From NCBI GenBank assembly GCA_900618425.1, contig UZAN01042828.1, positions 14,595-27,954 of the forward strand: a stretch of 13,360 bases of DNA, given 5' to 3'. Source of the DNA: Echinostoma caproni (Eukaryota > Platyhelminthes > Trematoda > Plagiorchiida > Echinostomatidae). Position 1 is the first letter of the stretch, and every line of letters starts with the position of its first letter. The notes below the pieces were generated by a model, which was given only the letters and a program-made list of their open reading frames with translations, was not told the origin of the DNA and did not search any database. Of this stretch, positions 1 through 9,340 are shown one piece after another. Made by a program: the position numbers and the translations under genes.

Positions 1-179
1 TTCAACAATATTCATTTGCACAATTCACTGAAAACTCAACCCCACCCTGAGAAATCAGCGACAACAATTAGTGCAATACGGAATAGGGGAGTGAAATCGG
101 CTTACAGGGGAGGGGCAGGATTGCCAATCGAAAATGAGGAAATTAAAACAATCTGAGAAATTTGGGTGAAAAAACTTAC
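1..179 (-). other. Intron downstream of the membrane-protein exon (5' part)
   Basis: On the minus strand this starts with the donor GTAAGTTTTTTC at 179 and continues to the window edge. It carries no recognisable exon and no acceptor that can be assigned. It is called intronic only because the adjoining exon at 180-359 is convincing. Confidence 0.5.
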
Positions 180-359
180 ATCCAGATAGACGGTCAGACC
201 AAATACAACTGCACCGAGGCAATAGGAACTGAGCAGAGTGTAGACCACGTATTTCTCGTTGTCTAACAATTTCGGATATGAGGCGGAAAGGGTTCGGGCA
301 ATCGTGTGCCATACGGTCAATATGACGAGCATAAAAAAGTTGGCAAGTACCACTTTGTC
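180..359 (-). CDS. Internal exon of an unidentified multi-pass membrane protein gene (partial)
   Basis: On the minus strand an AG acceptor (TTCCACAG, AG at 361-360) precedes an open stretch of exactly 60 codons that ends at a strong donor (GTAAGT from 179). The exon starts and ends on codon boundaries (phase 0 at both sides). The peptide begins DKVVLANFF and ends GLTVYLD. Residues about 5-21 (with LVILTVWHTIA) and 38-58 (VVYTLLSSYCLG onward) are hydrophobic enough to span a membrane. They are joined by a polar loop with R21, K30, D33, E35 and K36, so the product is probably a channel, transporter or receptor with many segments. I do not recognise the family. The open frame runs past the donor into intron sequence, so the splice site sets the end. 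Neighbouring exons would lie left of base 1 (downstream) and somewhere right of 359 (upstream); none was found here. Coding nature is seen from the frame plus splice sites; the function is unknown. Confidence 0.6.
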
Positions 360-3150
360 CTGTGGAATGCGGCGTTCGTATTTATATATATAATTGTGTG
401 TGGCGGTGCAGAGCAGTTACGGGTACGTGATCCAGGCCGGGCATAGCGCGTGGGTAACCAAGGGAGAGAGAGCGGGGAGATAGATGGGGGGGGGGATGAC
501 AGAGAGAATAGGTGTATGGAAATGACGTAATCTGGCATTAAAGTCAGACTGTGCCTTACTATAACCATGTGATAAAACATCAGGATACGGACGTTTTCGA
601 AAGCATGATATTTTCTTTTAGGTGAATGCCCGATTTCTCGATTTTGAAGACGATTACTTGTACTTCAGTTGTAAAATAACATGGCTACAGTAAAGAACAT
701 ACCTAGAATTTATTTATCAAAATTATCCACGGACCTGATACTTTCATTTCGTCCATTTTCTATTTAACCTTCTTCACTTTTGAGCACTGGATGCAGTCGC
801 TTTTGTATGGAGTCCGCCAAGTTGACTGTCCAATAGCATTCGCCATTTTATTCTAATGCCCGCACTCCAACCATTGACGACCGCTATCAAGGCAGCTAAC
901 TTAACCCTGTTTCTTAGAATATATTCCTAGTTCTTTCAGCATTAGGGTTTATGCGTGAGTAGTTTATAGCTAAGTAATTTATCATCCTATTGAAGCTAGA
1001 AACTTTCCATTAATAGGCTTATTTATCGTGCACTGAATGAAAAAAAGAAACGCTATTTAGAATAGGTCTTCAATTAAATAAAATCTCTCAAGCAACAGAA
1101 ATCTTTTCTTAGAAAGAAAAAAAATTTCATGCTACTTTGCACAGAATATTTTCAAAATTGGAGCTAACTTTCGAACTAATTTAAATTTTATCGTGAAACT
1201 CAAAGTCATGAGAATTCAGACGTCGATAGAAGAGAATCAAGAACATTACCATGGGCGATAAAGTTAGGAACAAATACATTTTACCCGTATCCATCAATAT
1301 ACCAGTATTATGTTGGAAACTGAAATGTATTTCTGAAATGAGAGTCATGTTGCACGGGATTGATATCAACACATGTATGTTGCCTGCTGATCAACGAGTA
1401 TGCGAGTACAATGACAGTGGCGAGGTTTCAAACATAGGTCATTGTCTGTTGAACGGAAACCAAAGTATCAATCGCTTTCAGAAACTGTGTGTTTGCCAAG
1501 GAATTCGCAGTCTTCTAACATCTACTCACTTATCTGTGCTCAACAGACTGGTTGCTTATTACTACCGATTTAACCACTTCAATCCAGATGGAACTTTAAT
1601 CTTCGCTTTCCACATTTAGGACGACAGATTTGAAATTACAAAGGATTTAGCCCATACTCCTCGGGAGTAGTGAAGAGGACCTGGGGGAGGGACGATGACA
1701 GGACAACTGGTAGTGCTTTATTTTTTCGGAAGCTTCACGTATACATTTATAGTGTACAGTTTTTTTAAAAATCCGATGTTTTTTAACAGCAAAGAGGGCG
1801 GATTTAGTATGAGAAACAATTTTCCAATTGCCAGATCGTGCTGTTCACAAAACCGGCTGAGCCTGGGAGTGACGATAGGAAGACGAACCATATTAACTGT
1901 CCTGGGGATGTGGTTGAAGTCCGTCAACAATGGCCCTATCCTAATTCATCATTTGTGCACTGATGAAGTGGTGGTGGATGTCAACTAGTGTTTGATTAGA
2001 TAATTATAGGGCCAAGCGAGCAACAGTATAGCAATGAAATGGGCCTAAAAAGCTGATTGTTTATGTGCATTCGGCTCACGGCTTTCGGCCCGCACCGAGC
2101 AAAAACAGGGTACATATAAAACGCCCCAGAGTTGGAAGTTTTGAGAACCAACTACCCATAAATCTCGATTGGCAGAGAAAATAAGGGGTTTGCGAATGAT
2201 TTGTGGATTGGAGCATAAAAAGGAGTGTCATTGATTTCTAAAATGTATTTGATTTTTATGAGTGAGGGATTGTTAATTATGACAGTGTGTTCAGGAAGGG
2301 GGCAGTTGGCAAAGAGCTGGGTGGCCTCGGAGTGGGAAATGTTACCATGATGATTGTTATCATCAAAATGTGATTGAGTAGAATTGAGAATTGGTTTCTC
2401 ACCGTTATTTTGTTTTTAACTTGACGAAACGAAAAGCACGGGAAAAATGGATGGTTTGAAGTTTCGAAAAACTGAATTCAACCCGTGACACGATGCCTGA
2501 TGGCATTTATTAAACCAAGAATCGATAACCAGTGGGAATGAAGATGAATCACCACACACACATACCACACAAACCATTGATGATGATGAGCAGCTCTCAA
2601 CCCTTTCAACTCATGTCAATGCTAAGACAGCCCGCATTCAGTCTGACCACTTTGAAATGAAGCATCGTGCAAGGCGACCGATCCGTTTTCCACGCTGAGC
2701 TCGTATTGAATGGATTTCACAGTTCGGATATTGGATGCTCACTAAATTATCCTATAACTGTTGACTTGCTTTGCGTCAGTGATTGATAAGAACGTGCAAA
2801 CTTTTCCATTCTACCCAGATGTGGTTGCTCCGATCAGATGTTGTGGGTTTGTCAGGTGCTGTTATTTGATTGACGGTTAGTATAGCATTTCGTTGAAGTG
2901 AATCCGGATAATCAAAGGCTTGTTTTCTTTTGGTTTACCAAAACCGAAGTCTTTCGTAATTAGTCGGCTGGACGCACTGAATGAGCATAACCTCATATCA
3001 GTCCGTATTGTTTGGAACTATGCACTTATTCTAATGAATAAAGGCAAATTCCATTTGGGTTTTGTGTGGGAACCATGTTTATGTGCACTGCGTTTTCATT
3101 TCAATCTATTTTACTCAGTTCAGTTTGTATAACCATTAACCATGCACTTT
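360..3150. other. Presumed intron or intergenic DNA, nothing recognised
   Basis: This 2.8-kb stretch lies upstream of the minus-strand exon and may be its preceding intron. Its minus strand near 450-500 is C/T rich. Open frames exist, for example 122 codons on the plus strand at 1251-1619, but at this base composition such lengths are expected by chance, and no domain, splice signal or repeat motif supports them. A TATAAA string at 2115-2120 has no gene after it. I see no RNA gene and no transposon motif here. Confidence 0.4.
486..495 (+). repeat. G10 homopolymer run
   Basis: Ten consecutive G residues, read as C10 on the minus strand, lie inside a C/T-rich stretch upstream of the exon at 180-359. 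This is a simple sequence with no assigned role and a place where length may vary or be misread. Confidence 0.9.
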
Positions 3151-3234
3151 CATGCATCGGATTTGGTTGTTGTCTTTTGGCTGCCCATTTGGATGAAGAA
3201 TAGGAGAAGACAAGAAAGTTGAAAGTGGAGTCGA
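3151..3234 (+). repeat. Dispersed repeat, copy 1 (partner at 12908-13003)
   Basis: This segment matches 12908-13003 in the same orientation. Over the ungapped core 3163-3208 against 12930-12975, 40 of 46 bases agree, including the shared string TTGGCTGCCCATT and then GGATGAA. A looser match continues to about GTTGAAAG on the right and starts with CATGCAT on the left. Two diverged copies 9.8 kb apart point to an interspersed repeat family, but the family and its ends are not known. What follows this copy does not resemble what follows the other copy. Confidence 0.6.
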
Positions 3235-3681
3235 TCACCTCTCGCGTAATATGAGCGAACGGTCACCAAGGGAACTGGTCTTCAGTGTGTACGCATTGCA
3301 AATAAGAGGAATCAGACAAAAGATGGGGATTACATGGAGCCGTGCACCGTGCCTTCTTCGTTCCAGGTCAATCAGTGTTACTACGACTCTATGGAAGCGA
3401 CGGTTCCCGCTGGGTGAGTAGAAGAAATCTGTAAAGGCGAGGCAGTGTACTGCATGAGGTACATGCACAGTCTAAAGTCTGTTTACTGCAGCGTTAGGGT
3501 CAACGAAATGCCACAACGAAATAATTCAAATTTAATAACTATCCTTAGACACGTGATCCGAAACCTTCAGTCTGCCGAGGTCTTCACAGCCAAGCGAAGT
3601 ATGACGAAAACTGCCAAACTCAAAACCGTCAGTTTTGACAAGACGACGTACACAAACTGGAAACGGGCGCAAACCCCGAAA
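3235..3681. other. Unassigned stretch between dispersed repeat and inverted repeat
   Basis: A plus-strand frame (3445-3762) runs through here into the first inverted-repeat arm, and an opposite frame covers 3235-3468. Neither shows a recognisable domain. The last 50 bases may be a more diverged outward extension of the inverted repeat: CTGGAAACGGGCG near 3657 pairs loosely with the reverse complement of about 4032-4042. Confidence 0.3.
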
Positions 3682-3739
3682 CTGTTTACCCAGATCCATG
3701 TGCGTCCTAACTGCATACTGATCTATGGCCCCCGAAAAT
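3682..3739 (+). repeat. Inverted repeat, left arm
   Basis: This 58-base segment is the reverse complement of 3962-4019 with one mismatch (G at 3704, where the partner strand has T). The arms are separated by 222 bases that do not clearly pair. The inner edge is the string GGCCCCCGAAAAT. The match stops sharply on the inner side and fades with gaps on the outer side, so these may be parts of two opposed copies of one repeat rather than a simple hairpin. Confidence 0.9.
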
Positions 3740-3961
3740 TGCTCGTTTGCTTGGTCAAGTGAGAAATGCGGTCATCATGTGAGAGACCCCACCAAAACTT
3801 AAAACCACTCCGTTTGTTTCATGTTTAACCAATCCTTCGTCGGTTTGCACATGGTGGCATAGTTTTGACTGAATTGTGGGTTGCATTGTCCAATCCGTGT
3901 GTGTGCAAACAAGTAGAGAAGATCATCGTTCATGCATATTTTTTGTTGAGCGTAGTACGAT

Positions 3962-4019
3962 ATTTTCGGGGGCCATAGATCAGTATGCAGTTAGGAAGCA
4001 CATGGATCTGGGTAAACAG
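3962..4019 (-). repeat. Inverted repeat, right arm
   Basis: Reverse complement of 3682-3739, 57 of 58 positions identical. It sits about 150 bases upstream of the first endonuclease-like motif of LINE-B, so it could belong to that element's 5' region or to a separate fold-back element. No target-site duplication was identified. Confidence 0.9.
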
Positions 4020-4164
4020 GGGTCCCATCGAACGTTTCCAATCTGTACTGTACAAGGTACCAGCAAGGTACATAGCAACATGATATCTTGAATTGATATT
4101 CGGACATCTTAATTTGAAAAAGGCATAGACTGTGATTCATCTTATCTATGTCGCCCTCTATTCC

Positions 4165-4335
4165 CTTTCTCAATGCACGTTTTGGATGGCGCTAACGATA
4201 AAGGCTTGCGCTTTTTACAGCTGTATTTTACCTGTAATCGTTGGGATACGCATGGAGGGAGCAAGTTTGGTGATCGATATTTTTGTCGAGACACAACAGT
4301 CAAATATCGGGAATCGATTTACCCCCCCCCCCCCC
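4165..4335 (+). pseudogene. LINE-B endonuclease remnant
   Basis: In one frame, CTFWM near 4170-4187 can be read as the decayed TETWL motif of APE-like LINE endonucleases. In the next frame DGAND leads to CNRWDTHGG at 4233-4259, which fits the R-x-D-(x)n-GG box that follows TETWL in this family. The segment ESIYPPPP near 4310-4335 resembles a short form of the xxxYRPP box that precedes the GDFN catalytic motif. The match is weaker than for the RT part: GDFN and SDH boxes were not found, and the P run is partly produced by a C14 homopolymer. If real, the catalytic half of the endonuclease is missing or beyond recognition. Confidence 0.5.
4322..4335 (+). repeat. C14 homopolymer run
   Basis: Fourteen consecutive C residues lie where the LINE-B YRPP-like box would be. 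They create three different proline-rich readings in the three frames. The run probably grew by slippage from a CCCCC-containing proline codon stretch. Confidence 0.9.
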
Positions 4336-4339
4336 AATT

Positions 4340-4950
4340 ACCGCCTGTTTCATTCGACCAATTCCTTCTCTGCAATTTTCGATAAATGAGCAAGGTGGCG
4401 TACTACGAGTTCAGCCCCTCTGTTTTCGAATAATCACATCACCCGTGAACATACATTCAGATCATATTTGAAGGTAAGTTTCAGGTTTCTGAGGCGAACT
4501 CAACATGGAACGCAGAGCTCACAAAATTCCGAAAAGGAATCGGCTCAGGGTCACGGAGCGCAGTTACGTTTTTGTTTTTTATTACACATCTGAGTGCGAT
4601 AAACAGCAGACGGGGCGAACCCCATAGTCACGAGGACCTGCAAGAGAGAAGAGAGAGAGCTATATTTAAACTACAGCACTACAAGGCTAGATCCAGGCAT
4701 GTGGGGTCTGTCGCGTTCACTAGTAGATGTCTTGGCAAAAAAACAGTAAAACGCCACTCTTCTGGCACGTAAGGACACAAAAGAAGTTTGTAAGGCAGTC
4801 AGTCACATTTGTAGCAATCCATGAAATACCTGGGGTCTGAATTTGAGAGCCGCCTGGAACAGTTGTTAAACGCCAAATTCTTTAGTATGTGATCCGAAAT
4901 CCTGGTAGAATGAAACTATCTCAATAGCATCAGTACCGTAGAAGGGTTAC
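4340..4950 (+). other. LINE-B linker region between endonuclease and RT, poorly preserved
   Basis: By position this is the EN-to-RT linker of LINE-B. A basic frame at 4572-4772 contains ERRERAIFKLQHYKARSRH, the kind of Arg/Lys-rich stretch often found before the RT domain in these elements, and RNPGRMKLSQ near 4890 may be the decayed P-x-x-W-K segment just ahead of the first RT box. These are weak readings. No separate gene is seen. Confidence 0.35.
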
Positions 4951-4956
4951 TCATAA

Positions 4957-6114
4957 TTTCGTCCCATAGTCTACATTTCAATTGTTTTAACGGTGTTTGA
5001 GAGGCTCCTGAATAAAAAATTATTAACACACTTTAATATTAAAGACCCATATCATTTGCATATAACCATTCCCGTGGTCCCCTCGATGCCCTTGTTTCTC
5101 TGTCCCACTTTATTTTATCCATCCTTGGTAAGAAAATTAGGGTTGTCTGTATTTGCTTCCCAGGCTACAGTATTGAAATAAAAGGACAATTATCACTAAA
5201 CACCCTCTCTTCAGGCAGCATTCAACCTCCAGTAATCAAACTTTTGCCCAACTATCCAACTGTCAGCAGTTCTCACACTACAAAGGTCTTACATCATCAC
5301 TGCTTACTGCAAGTTTTTATTTTATTCCCTTTTCTATTTTCTGCCCACATTTTCTCTATGCCTGTCAGCAGTTGTTCTCCTCTTATTAGGTATACTGAAG
5401 AGATACTATTTGTTCTGCCCTATTTCAATCCACCATCTCAAACTACTCTATACAATGAAATGACAAATTTGAGTTTACTCAACGGAGCAATCTCCGTATG
5501 AACCCCACAAAGCGGAACGACGTATTGTTTTCCTTTTTGAAAACTGAAAAGTATGATGAACTGTCAATTTTCAGCCCGCGTTCATCTATCTTAAATGGTC
5601 AGATGGGTCGACAACGGTCTATCGGATACCTTGGTGTTATTTTCAACCTTCATCCGCCTGATCTGACCACGTCGGCAACGGTTTTCTGGGATTCAGAAGT
5701 CTTACGTTTTACATTTTAAACCTTAGATCACTTCCTAGCCCTATTCTTCTCATAAGGCATTTTGTTTATGCTTGCGTTTTACCCCACTGACTTTATGGGT
5801 CCCCTGTTATCTTCCTCGATTTATTATCAAAAGGTGTATACTGATTTTCCGATCCTCCTGGTTTCTGTCGGTTTTTAGTCATATATCATGGGAAAATTTG
5901 GTACAGCATGTGATAAAGCACCACATGAAAGATTGTAAAACATTCTCCCAGAACATTGTATCTGATTGTTCCTCTCCTATGCATCCACCCGTTCCAGTTA
6001 TAAAACTATAAAGGGGGACATTGAGCCTTGCAGGGGCCCCTTGTCCCTTTTCTCGTCAGATTTCTCATAGAACATGAACTCTTTGCAGAAAATCTGTGCA
6101 AAATGCTAGTCTGA
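4957..6114 (+). pseudogene. LINE-B reverse transcriptase and C-terminal domain remnant
   Basis: Boxes appear in family order. FRPIVYISIVLTVFERLLNK (4957-5016) is the N-[YF]-RPI box. LDALVSLSHFIL then IRVVCIC (5082-5160) is the region up to palm box A. GQLS and SSGSIQPPVI (5208-5237) stand for SGVPQGSVL. VLHHHC (5286-5303) lies where YADD belongs. MNPTK (5498), SIGYLGVIFN (5618-5647), VYACVLPH-stop-LYGSPVIF (5764-5814), HISWENLVQHVIKHHMKDC (5883-5939) with SDCSSPMHP, and GPLVPFLVRFLIEHE (6034-6078) follow. The frame at 5043-5498 is open for 152 codons without an early ATG. The catalytic Asp residues of box A and of YADD are gone, and the span between box A and GQLS is shortened. It cannot be active. 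Confidence 0.75.
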
Positions 6115-7349
6115 ACCGACAATAAATACCATGATGTGCCATTGATGTTTTACGATGTTACTGTTCGTTTCATTTTTTAATTGCTATATTATATTTGCGA
6201 CTGACTGACCCACTGTGGCTATGCGGCTTCTGAATATTCAACCCTCGAGGTGCATATTGTGATCCCTTGACTTGATTGCCCCAAATTGCGCTGAAAAAAT
6301 AAATCCTTGAGCAAATGACTGAAGGGTCTGATGGCATTTTGCGATCCCGCTTCAAACCGGTTAACTACACTATTGATTGCGCAAATCTTTTCAAAGAAAA
6401 CGGTTTTTAGCCACCAAGAGATGGCGAAATCAGCTGATGAAACTGTACATAGAGTTTGGGAATCTGACCTCAGCACTACTTGCAGCTAATTATAAATTGG
6501 AGTTATACAATGAATTGTAATTTGGCAGACACCCGCTGTTGTTCAATCAACGAGCTTTGTAGGTATCCTCTCTGCCCAATATATGGCTGAGGATAAGCCT
6601 AATTGTGATTACAACACTAAAGAACAGTATAGTTGTGGGCTCGGAAAACACCACAGTAGATTAGATCACAGGCAAACAATACAGCGTGCTGCTGTTCGGA
6701 ACCGGGTTAATGATTCAAAAATCGAGGACGAGGTTATATCACTCAAGAATGTTCCAATCAAGGAGGACAGGCTAATCGAGATCCTGGAACATCGGTTGTT
6801 CCCGCTGTGCATTTCAGACTCTGACTGAAGACTAAGCCGTACATTCTTCAATAACCTAATCAGTCTTAATCCTTATATGTGCATCCGTTTTCGTGCATTT
6901 GTAGTGATATCGGACAAACAAGGAGGCGTTTATCCAGGAGACTATTTGGGTATTGTCCGGTTACCTTCTGAAAAGGAACAGTGATGAACTTTAGCAGCTC
7001 ATTCTTGCAACATCTGGTCAAATTCAAATTTCTGTTATGGGTAAATTACAAAGCTGATGCTTATTGAATTCCATGGGATCTGTATACACGGGTTTCGAGT
7101 GGTAGTACAATTAGATAACAAATTATGAGCTTCATGCTCGGGGGCTAAGCAGTGTCAGTGCTTCATAGAGCCACGCGACTTGAAAGAATCGAATTGAGGT
7201 GGAGGAGAGTTCCCGGTATTAGAGACTCCGGGGCTGAAAGAACGATGCCTGCATTCTAGCCGACTCCTTTCGAACAAAAGACTAAGTGGGTGTCTCATGA
7301 GGTGATCATGCCTAGATAGAGCTAGTAGAATACTCTACGGTTGGTTAGC
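6115..7349. other. Interval between the two convergent LINEs, no firm gene
   Basis: This 1.2-kb interval should hold the 3' UTRs of both LINEs. A minus-strand C-terminal RT domain of LINE-A could be expected here, but I could not find its usual VRPxLEY or YLG motifs. A plus-strand frame at 6583-6828 (81 codons, hydrophilic, rich in K, D, E and R, with two Cys) is open, but no domain, Kozak context or splice signals make it convincing. No clear poly-A or simple-repeat LINE tail was seen. Confidence 0.35.
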
Positions 7350-7419
7350 TTGGTGTATCATTTGGGGTACGAAGATCTTGTCCCTCCGAATTAGGCGATA
7401 TTCAGATGAATGGAGTTCA

Positions 7420-8011
7420 ACGATTTGCACCTTTGATGTCATCAGTAAGTTTTTCCTGCAGTGTTCCATAACCTTCAGGATGCTGCAATGTTCTCCACGT
7501 TTTGGTGTTGCCAGCAAATAATAGTGCTTTTTCCTAAGGAAATCTGGTAAATTGTTTATAAATGCCAGGAAAAGATACGGATCAAGTGCAGATCTTTGTG
7601 GAACTCCACGGACAGCTTCACTTAGTCCCGATGGCTAACCGTAGACTCGAACTGATACGCTTGGTTGTCAAAGACATCCCCCAGTTTAGTCAAGGAGCGA
7701 ACCTCGAACACCGTAGCTATTAGATATTTTGTGGCAGAATGCAGTACGCCATTCTGTTAAAAAGCTTAAAGAAGTCCAACAGCAGCACGCTTGCTGCCTC
7801 TCCCGCTTCAACCGATCTTGTCCACTCATCTCGTACACGTAGCAGATTTGTAGTGCAATACCGTTTTCGTCAAAGCCCCTGGTTGGGCCGGCGACATAAT
7901 GTTTTATTCCTAGGAATACGCCATCAGAGAATCAAAAACAACTGATTCCATTTATTTTTGAAGAAGTGTCACTGAACGTTTGTTCGCCCTATCGCTTCGG
8001 TATCCACCTTT
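7420..8011 (-). pseudogene. LINE-A reverse transcriptase remnant
   Basis: KGGYRSDRANKRSVTLLQK (8011-7955) is the KGGxRxxxxNYRPVSLTS box with the YRP lost. DEWTRSVEAGEAASVLLLD (7830-7774) followed by FFKLFNRM is palm box A, where the usual D-F-S-K-A-F-D reads D-F-F-K-L-F-N; the first catalytic Asp is kept. GVPQRSALDPYLFLAF then INNLPDF (7607-7539) is the GVPQGSVLGPLLF box B. FAGNTKTWR (7518-7492) is the FADDTKxWR box C with both catalytic Asp residues replaced by G and N. TLQHPEGYGTLQEKL then ANR-stop follows; the stop (TGA) stands where Trp is usual. The four segments lie in frames 1, 0, 2 and 0 of the minus strand, so several indels separate them. The RT is inactive. Confidence 0.85.
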
Positions 8012-8755
8012 TCACATAGGTGAAATGAAACCGCGTTTCTTGGACTGTAGGACTTTCTGTATTGTTTACTGAACGCACCTTGATTGAAATGAGCGAATAT
8101 TTCATGAGTTTTTACACAGCGATCACAGTCTGTGCATGCTCTGGCTTTCCCCCAGGAGATGAAATTTCACGCAACGACAACAGTTTGGCTCTCGCCGTTT
8201 CGGTCTCTTATATGACGGTAGTCAATTGGAGTATGGGTAAAAAATATGAAAGCTGCAAATCTAGTTTTAAGAATTCCGCTGCTTTAGACGTTTTAGTAGA
8301 AACGCCTCCAGCATGCTTTGTGTCCATATCCCATATTTTATTTCGATGGTGATACTGAAATCCTGTATCGGAACTTTGGATCGGTGGTAAATTTATAAGA
8401 TGGGGGTTTCTTGGTACTTCCATTTGGATTACAAAGAGGTTTCCCAAAATGATGCCGTTATACTAAGTTTCAGCAGTTTAACATCTGTTGAATTTGCCTA
8501 CAGGAGAGATTACTCTGTGACACAGATTTCCAGGTGATAATCACGTAAGTGATTTTTTGATAGGCTTGGTTTTTGTAATGGTCTTTATGAGTTCGGTTAG
8601 GGTGTCAATGGATCTGTTCCAGGACATCAATGGATCCAAACTGTTCTTCCGGGAGCGTCCAATGCTTGAGTTCTACAAGGTTCTACAATTTTCTTTCGTC
8701 GGTAAAGGTGTGTGTTGTTTTTCAAACATCTTTCTCTGGGGCTGTTGTCACTGGG
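8012..8755 (-). other. LINE-A linker between endonuclease and RT
   Basis: The distance from SDH to the KGG box is about 745 bases, close to that of intact CR1-type elements, so no large insertion or deletion is needed. Detailed motif matches are few. Frames in the opposite orientation here (for example 8062-8352) show nothing recognisable and are treated as chance. Confidence 0.5.
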
Positions 8756-9340
8756 ATGGTCGCTGCGCACTAACGCAGATGTGATTTCGACAGATCCTAC
8801 CATAAGCTCATCGATTGTCAATACGAAGTTCAACGTTGATTGTATTGGTCTCCACCAAATCTGGTAGGCTCCTTTACATGATTAAACAAAGGACGTGAGA
8901 CATTAAACTGTGCAAAATGTCTTTTGAATTGGTGATTGCAGCTTGGATATTTCATAAAATGGGGACCATTCAAATCTTCCATTATGAGAATATAAGTAAA
9001 CTTTATTGAGATTGGGTGCCTCATAGTCTGCGATGATGCCCTGTTACATGAGCCTGAGGATGCAGGAGAGGAGTAGACCACATCGATCAACAAGTTACTA
9101 TATTTTGGTTGCCTCGATGTGCACCAATGTATGTCGGCGGCCGTGTCGAGGAGATCAAGTGATATCTACAAAAGAACAGCAATATGGGTCCTCTCGGGCA
9201 GAACGATCAAGTCGTAACAGGGAAATTCCAGGTAGGTGTAATTCAGAACATCGGTAATCAATAAGATCCAAATAACCAGTTCACAAGCGCAGCTGCATCT
9301 CGGGAAGTTTGATAAGGAAGCCTTGTGTGTTCATGTAAAA
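8756..9340 (-). pseudogene. LINE-A APE-type endonuclease remnant
   Basis: From the N-terminus: FYMNTQGFLIKLPEM (from 9340) matches the Y-x-N-x-x-SL-x-x-K-x-x-EL opening of the domain. LPGISLLRLDRSARE (9235-9191) matches the PGY-x-LFR-x-DR box. IDVVYSSPASS (just below 9093) matches the VYRSPSS box. ILIMEDLNGPH (8991-8959) is the LIMGDFNxPH catalytic box with G changed to E and F to L, while D and N remain. LFNHVKEPTRF (8886-8857) is the QHVxxPTRF box. LNFVLTIDELMV then RSDH (8833-8756) is the LDLVLT...SDH ending that holds the catalytic His. The family enzyme nicks target DNA to prime reverse transcription. A stop follows the first box, and the frame shifts between 9191 and 9093 and again between 8857 and 8833. 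Confidence 0.85.

Larger units (their letters stand above)
4165..6114 (+). mobile_element. LINE-B: degenerate non-LTR retrotransposon, plus strand
   Basis: Ordered remnants of a LINE polyprotein are spread over three plus-strand frames: a weak APE-endonuclease segment (about 4165-4335), a linker, reverse-transcriptase boxes (4957 to about 5650) and a C-terminal domain ending in a stop at 6112-6114. Order and spacing within the RT and C-terminal parts fit CR1/jockey-type elements. The EN-to-RT interval is shorter than usual, suggesting a deletion. There are at least four frame changes and internal stops, so it is dead. The 5' end is unknown and may reach the inverted repeat; the 3' UTR end past 6114 was not located, although AATAAATA occurs at 6120. 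The exact clade is not resolved. Confidence 0.75.

Noticed and set aside
317..580. 87-codon minus-strand frame upstream of the exon
   Set aside because: It overlaps the convincing exon in another frame and crosses the acceptor site; its proline/serine content comes from the C/T-rich intron and the C10 run.
1251..1619. Longest ATG-started frame (122 codons, plus strand) as a gene
   Set aside because: No domain, membrane segment, splice site or promoter supports it, and a frame of this length is expected by chance in 13 kb at this base composition.
2115..2120. TATAAA as a promoter
   Set aside because: No gene start follows, and such strings are frequent in AT-rich DNA.
6010..6050. Hairpin AAAGGGGGACA / TGTCCCTTT around GGGGCCCC as a terminator or RNA element
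   Set aside because: The stem is imperfect, and the right part encodes the LINE-B C-terminal segment GPLVPFLVRF, which explains the sequence better.
6429..6470. Hammerhead ribozyme starting at CTGATGA (flatworm SINEs can carry one)
   Set aside because: The core GAAA after stem II is missing and the flanking stems do not form. Other CTGATGA strings near 1958, 7440 and 11705 fail the same test.
6840..7330. Extension of LINE-A C-terminal RT domain to about 6800
   Set aside because: Expected by length, but no thumb or C-terminal motifs could be read in any minus-strand frame, so the boundary was left near 7350.
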